The notes beneath the pieces were generated by a model, which was not told where the DNA came from, made no database searches, and saw nothing but the letters and a program-made list of their open reading frames with translations. A stretch of 7,770 bases of DNA, from NCBI GenBank assembly GCA_900321335.1, contig ONVR01000203.1:1-7770 (forward strand). Reading direction: 5' to 3'. Positions 6,122 to 7,770 of this stretch are shown here, one piece after another. The position numbers and the translations under genes are program-made. Each line of letters begins with the position of its first letter. The first letter of the stretch is position 1. Source of the DNA: an uncultured Eubacteriales bacterium (GTDB lineage Bacteria > Bacillota > Clostridia > Oscillospirales > Oscillospiraceae).

Positions 6122-7770
6122 ATGGCAGACAACAATACGACCCCCGCCGCAGTGGAGCAGGACCTCTCCGAGATCCTGCAGATCCGGCGGGACAAGCTCA
6201 ATAAGCTCCAGGAGGAAGGCCGGGATCCGTTTCAGATCACGAGATTTGACCGCACTGCATACTCCCGGGATATTCAGGACAACTTTGAGACCCTGGAGAA
6301 TACGGACGTGGCGCTCTGCGGCCGGATCATGGCCAAGCGCGGGATGGGCAAGGCCATCTTTGCCGATCTTGCCGACGACAAGGGCAGGATCCAGATCTAC
6401 GTGCGGCTAAATGACGTGGGGGAGGAGGCCTTCGCTGACTTCCGGAAGGTGGATATCGGCGATATCATCGGTGTGACGGGTTTCGTGTTCAAGACCAAGA
6501 TGGGCGAGGTGTCCGTGCACTGCAAAACGGTGCAGCTGCTCAGCAAGTCCCTCAAGCCTCTGCCGGAGAAGTTCCACGGCCTGACCAACACGGAGCTGAA
6601 ATACCGGCAGCGCTACGTGGATCTGATCATGAATCCGGAGACCCGCAGAACCTTTGAGATCCGGAGCCGGTTTATCCGGCATATCCGCTCGTATCTGGAC
6701 GCCCGGGGCTATATGGAGGTGGAGACGCCTGTTCTCAACACCATCTCCGGCGGCGCTACCGCCAGACCCTTTATCACCCATCACAATACCCTGGATATCG
6801 ACATGTACATGCGTATCGCCACGGAGCTTCATCTCAAGCGGCTGATCGTAGGCGGCATTGAGCGGGTCTATGAGATCGGCCGGATCTTCCGCAACGAGGG
6901 TATGGATACCAGACACAATCCGGAGTTCACCACCATTGAGCTGTACCAGGCTTATACCGATTTCCACGGTATGATGGATATTGCCGAGGGGATCTTCTCC
7001 ACGGCCGCCATGGACATTCTGGGGACTTATCACCTCCAGTGGCAGGGCTATGACATCGACCTGACCCCTGGCTGGAAGCGCATGACCATGATCGAGGCCG
7101 TCAAGGAGTACGTGGGCATCGACTTCGGCGCCATCTCCGACGATGACCAGGCCGTGGCCGCGGCAAAGGCCGCCGGTGTGGAGCTGCCTGCCACAGCGGA
7201 CAAGACCTGGGGCAACGCCCTGTATGAGTGCTTTGACCAGAAGGTGGAGGAGCACCTGATCCAGCCCACCTTTATCACCATGTACCCGGTTGAGGTCTCA
7301 CCTCTGACCAAGCGGTCTCCCGCCGACCCCAGACTCACCGAGCGGTTTGAGTTTTTCATCTGCCACAGCGAGATGGGCAATGCCTACTCCGAGCTGAACG
7401 ATCCCATTGACCAGCGGGCCCGCTTTGAAAAGCAGCTGGCGCTCCGGGAGCGTGGCGATGACGAGGCGGAGATGCTCGACGAAGACTTCCTCAACGCCCT
7501 GGAGTACGGTATGCCCCCTACGGGCGGCATGGGCATCGGCATTGACCGGGCCGTAATGCTGCTGACCAACAGTTCCTCCATTCGGGACGTGATCCTCTTC
7601 CCGACCATGAAGCCCGAAGGCTTGCAGAAGAAGGAAACAACAGAAGAAAATGCTGCACCTGAGGCAGTACCGACAGCACCTGTAGTGGAAGAAAAAATCG
7701 ATTTTTCTAAAGTCGTGATCGAGCCCCTGTTCGAGGATCAGGTGGACTTTGAGACCTTCTCCAAGAGCGA
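6122..7770 (+). CDS. lysS: Lysyl-tRNA synthetase (class II), 3' end outside the window, with C-terminal extension
   Basis: LysRS charges tRNA-Lys with lysine using ATP. The visible 549 residues hold an N-terminal helix, an OB-fold anticodon-binding domain (about 58-150) and the class II catalytic core. Motif 1 ends near P203 (YMEVETPVL, then SGGATARPF), motif 2 contains RIFRNEG (254-260, R257) and motif 3 is GIGIDR (471-476). The core ends at about FPTMKPE (493-499), where bacterial LysRS normally stops (about 500 residues). This frame continues through an E/A/P/T-rich linker (about 500-525) into IDFSKVVIEPLFEDQVDFET (from about 525), which resembles the lead-in to an EMAPII/Trbp111-type tRNA-binding domain. 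The reading frame is open at the window edge. GGAGG (6111-6115) lies six bases before the ATG. No promoter is seen in the 24-base gap, so the gene is likely co-transcribed with greA. Confidence 0.95.
   Translation, partial: MADNNTTPAAVEQDLSEILQIRRDKLNKLQEEGRDPFQITRFDRTAYSRDIQDNFETLENTDVALCGRIMAKRGMGKAIFADLADDKGRIQIYVRLNDVGEEAFADFRKVDIGDIIGVTGFVFKTKMGEVSVHCKTVQLLSKSLKPLPEKFHGLTNTELKYRQRYVDLIMNPETRRTFEIRSRFIRHIRSYLDARGYMEVETPVLNTISGGATARPFITHHNTLDIDMYMRIATELHLKRLIVGGIERVYEIGRIFRNEGMDTRHNPEFTTIELYQAYTDFHGMMDIAEGIFSTAAMDILGTYHLQWQGYDIDLTPGWKRMTMIEAVKEYVGIDFGAISDDDQAVAAAKAAGVELPATADKTWGNALYECFDQKVEEHLIQPTFITMYPVEVSPLTKRSPADPRLTERFEFFICHSEMGNAYSELNDPIDQRARFEKQLALRERGDDEAEMLDEDFLNALEYGMPPTGGMGIGIDRAVMLLTNSSSIRDVILFPTMKPEGLQKKETTEENAAPEAVPTAPVVEEKIDFSKVVIEPLFEDQVDFETFSKS

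Noticed and set aside
6407..7255. Minus-strand open frame of about 282 codons opposite lysS
   Set aside because: It lies wholly inside the LysRS catalytic region and shows only antisense composition.

Overview
The window carries six protein genes, all on the + strand, and looks like a chromosomal housekeeping region of a moderately GC-rich Clostridia member (an Oscillospiraceae-type Firmicute is my best guess). The basis is the gene content and family features (a CdaR/PucR-type regulator, a Gram-positive-style FtsEX operon with a secreted coiled-coil hydrolase, a greA-lysS pair), strong GGAGG-type ribosome binding sites, sigma-A-type promoters, and GC-rich genes with an AT-rich leader. No phylogenetic search was possible. 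I see no mobile element, CRISPR array, rRNA or tRNA.

Region 1 (1-165) is an AT-rich leader with a good sigma-A-type promoter (73-101), an inverted repeat just upstream of it (46-63) and an imperfect dyad near the predicted transcription start (112-140). Region 2 (166-5524) reads as one probable operon of five genes: a CdaR-family regulator, ftsE, ftsX, a secreted coiled-coil M23 (LytM) peptidoglycan hydrolase and a membrane-anchored S41 C-terminal processing protease. After a 72-base gap the genes are tightly packed: ftsE and ftsX overlap, ftsX and the hydrolase are 11 bases apart, and the hydrolase and protease are 7 bases apart. The expected logic is that the FtsE ATPase drives FtsX, FtsX switches on the extracytoplasmic hydrolase through its coiled coil, and the protease may trim or remove envelope proteins, possibly the hydrolase. 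The regulator at the head is the unusual member.

Region 3 (5525-7770) begins with a consensus promoter (TTGACA, 18 bases, TATAAT) whose -10 box lies in the centre of a 17-base perfect palindrome. It drives greA (transcript cleavage factor) and then lysS (lysyl-tRNA synthetase). lysS runs off the window end. Past the normal end of the synthetase core it continues through an acidic linker into sequence resembling the start of an EMAPII/Trbp111-type tRNA-binding domain, so this LysRS appears to be C-terminally extended.

The points most worth a second look are the LysRS extension, the CdaR-type regulator heading an FtsEX/hydrolase operon, an 11-pair hairpin inside the 5' end of the protease gene, and the palindrome on the greA -10 box. 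I found no clear evidence of a wholly new system; most genes belong to well-known families.
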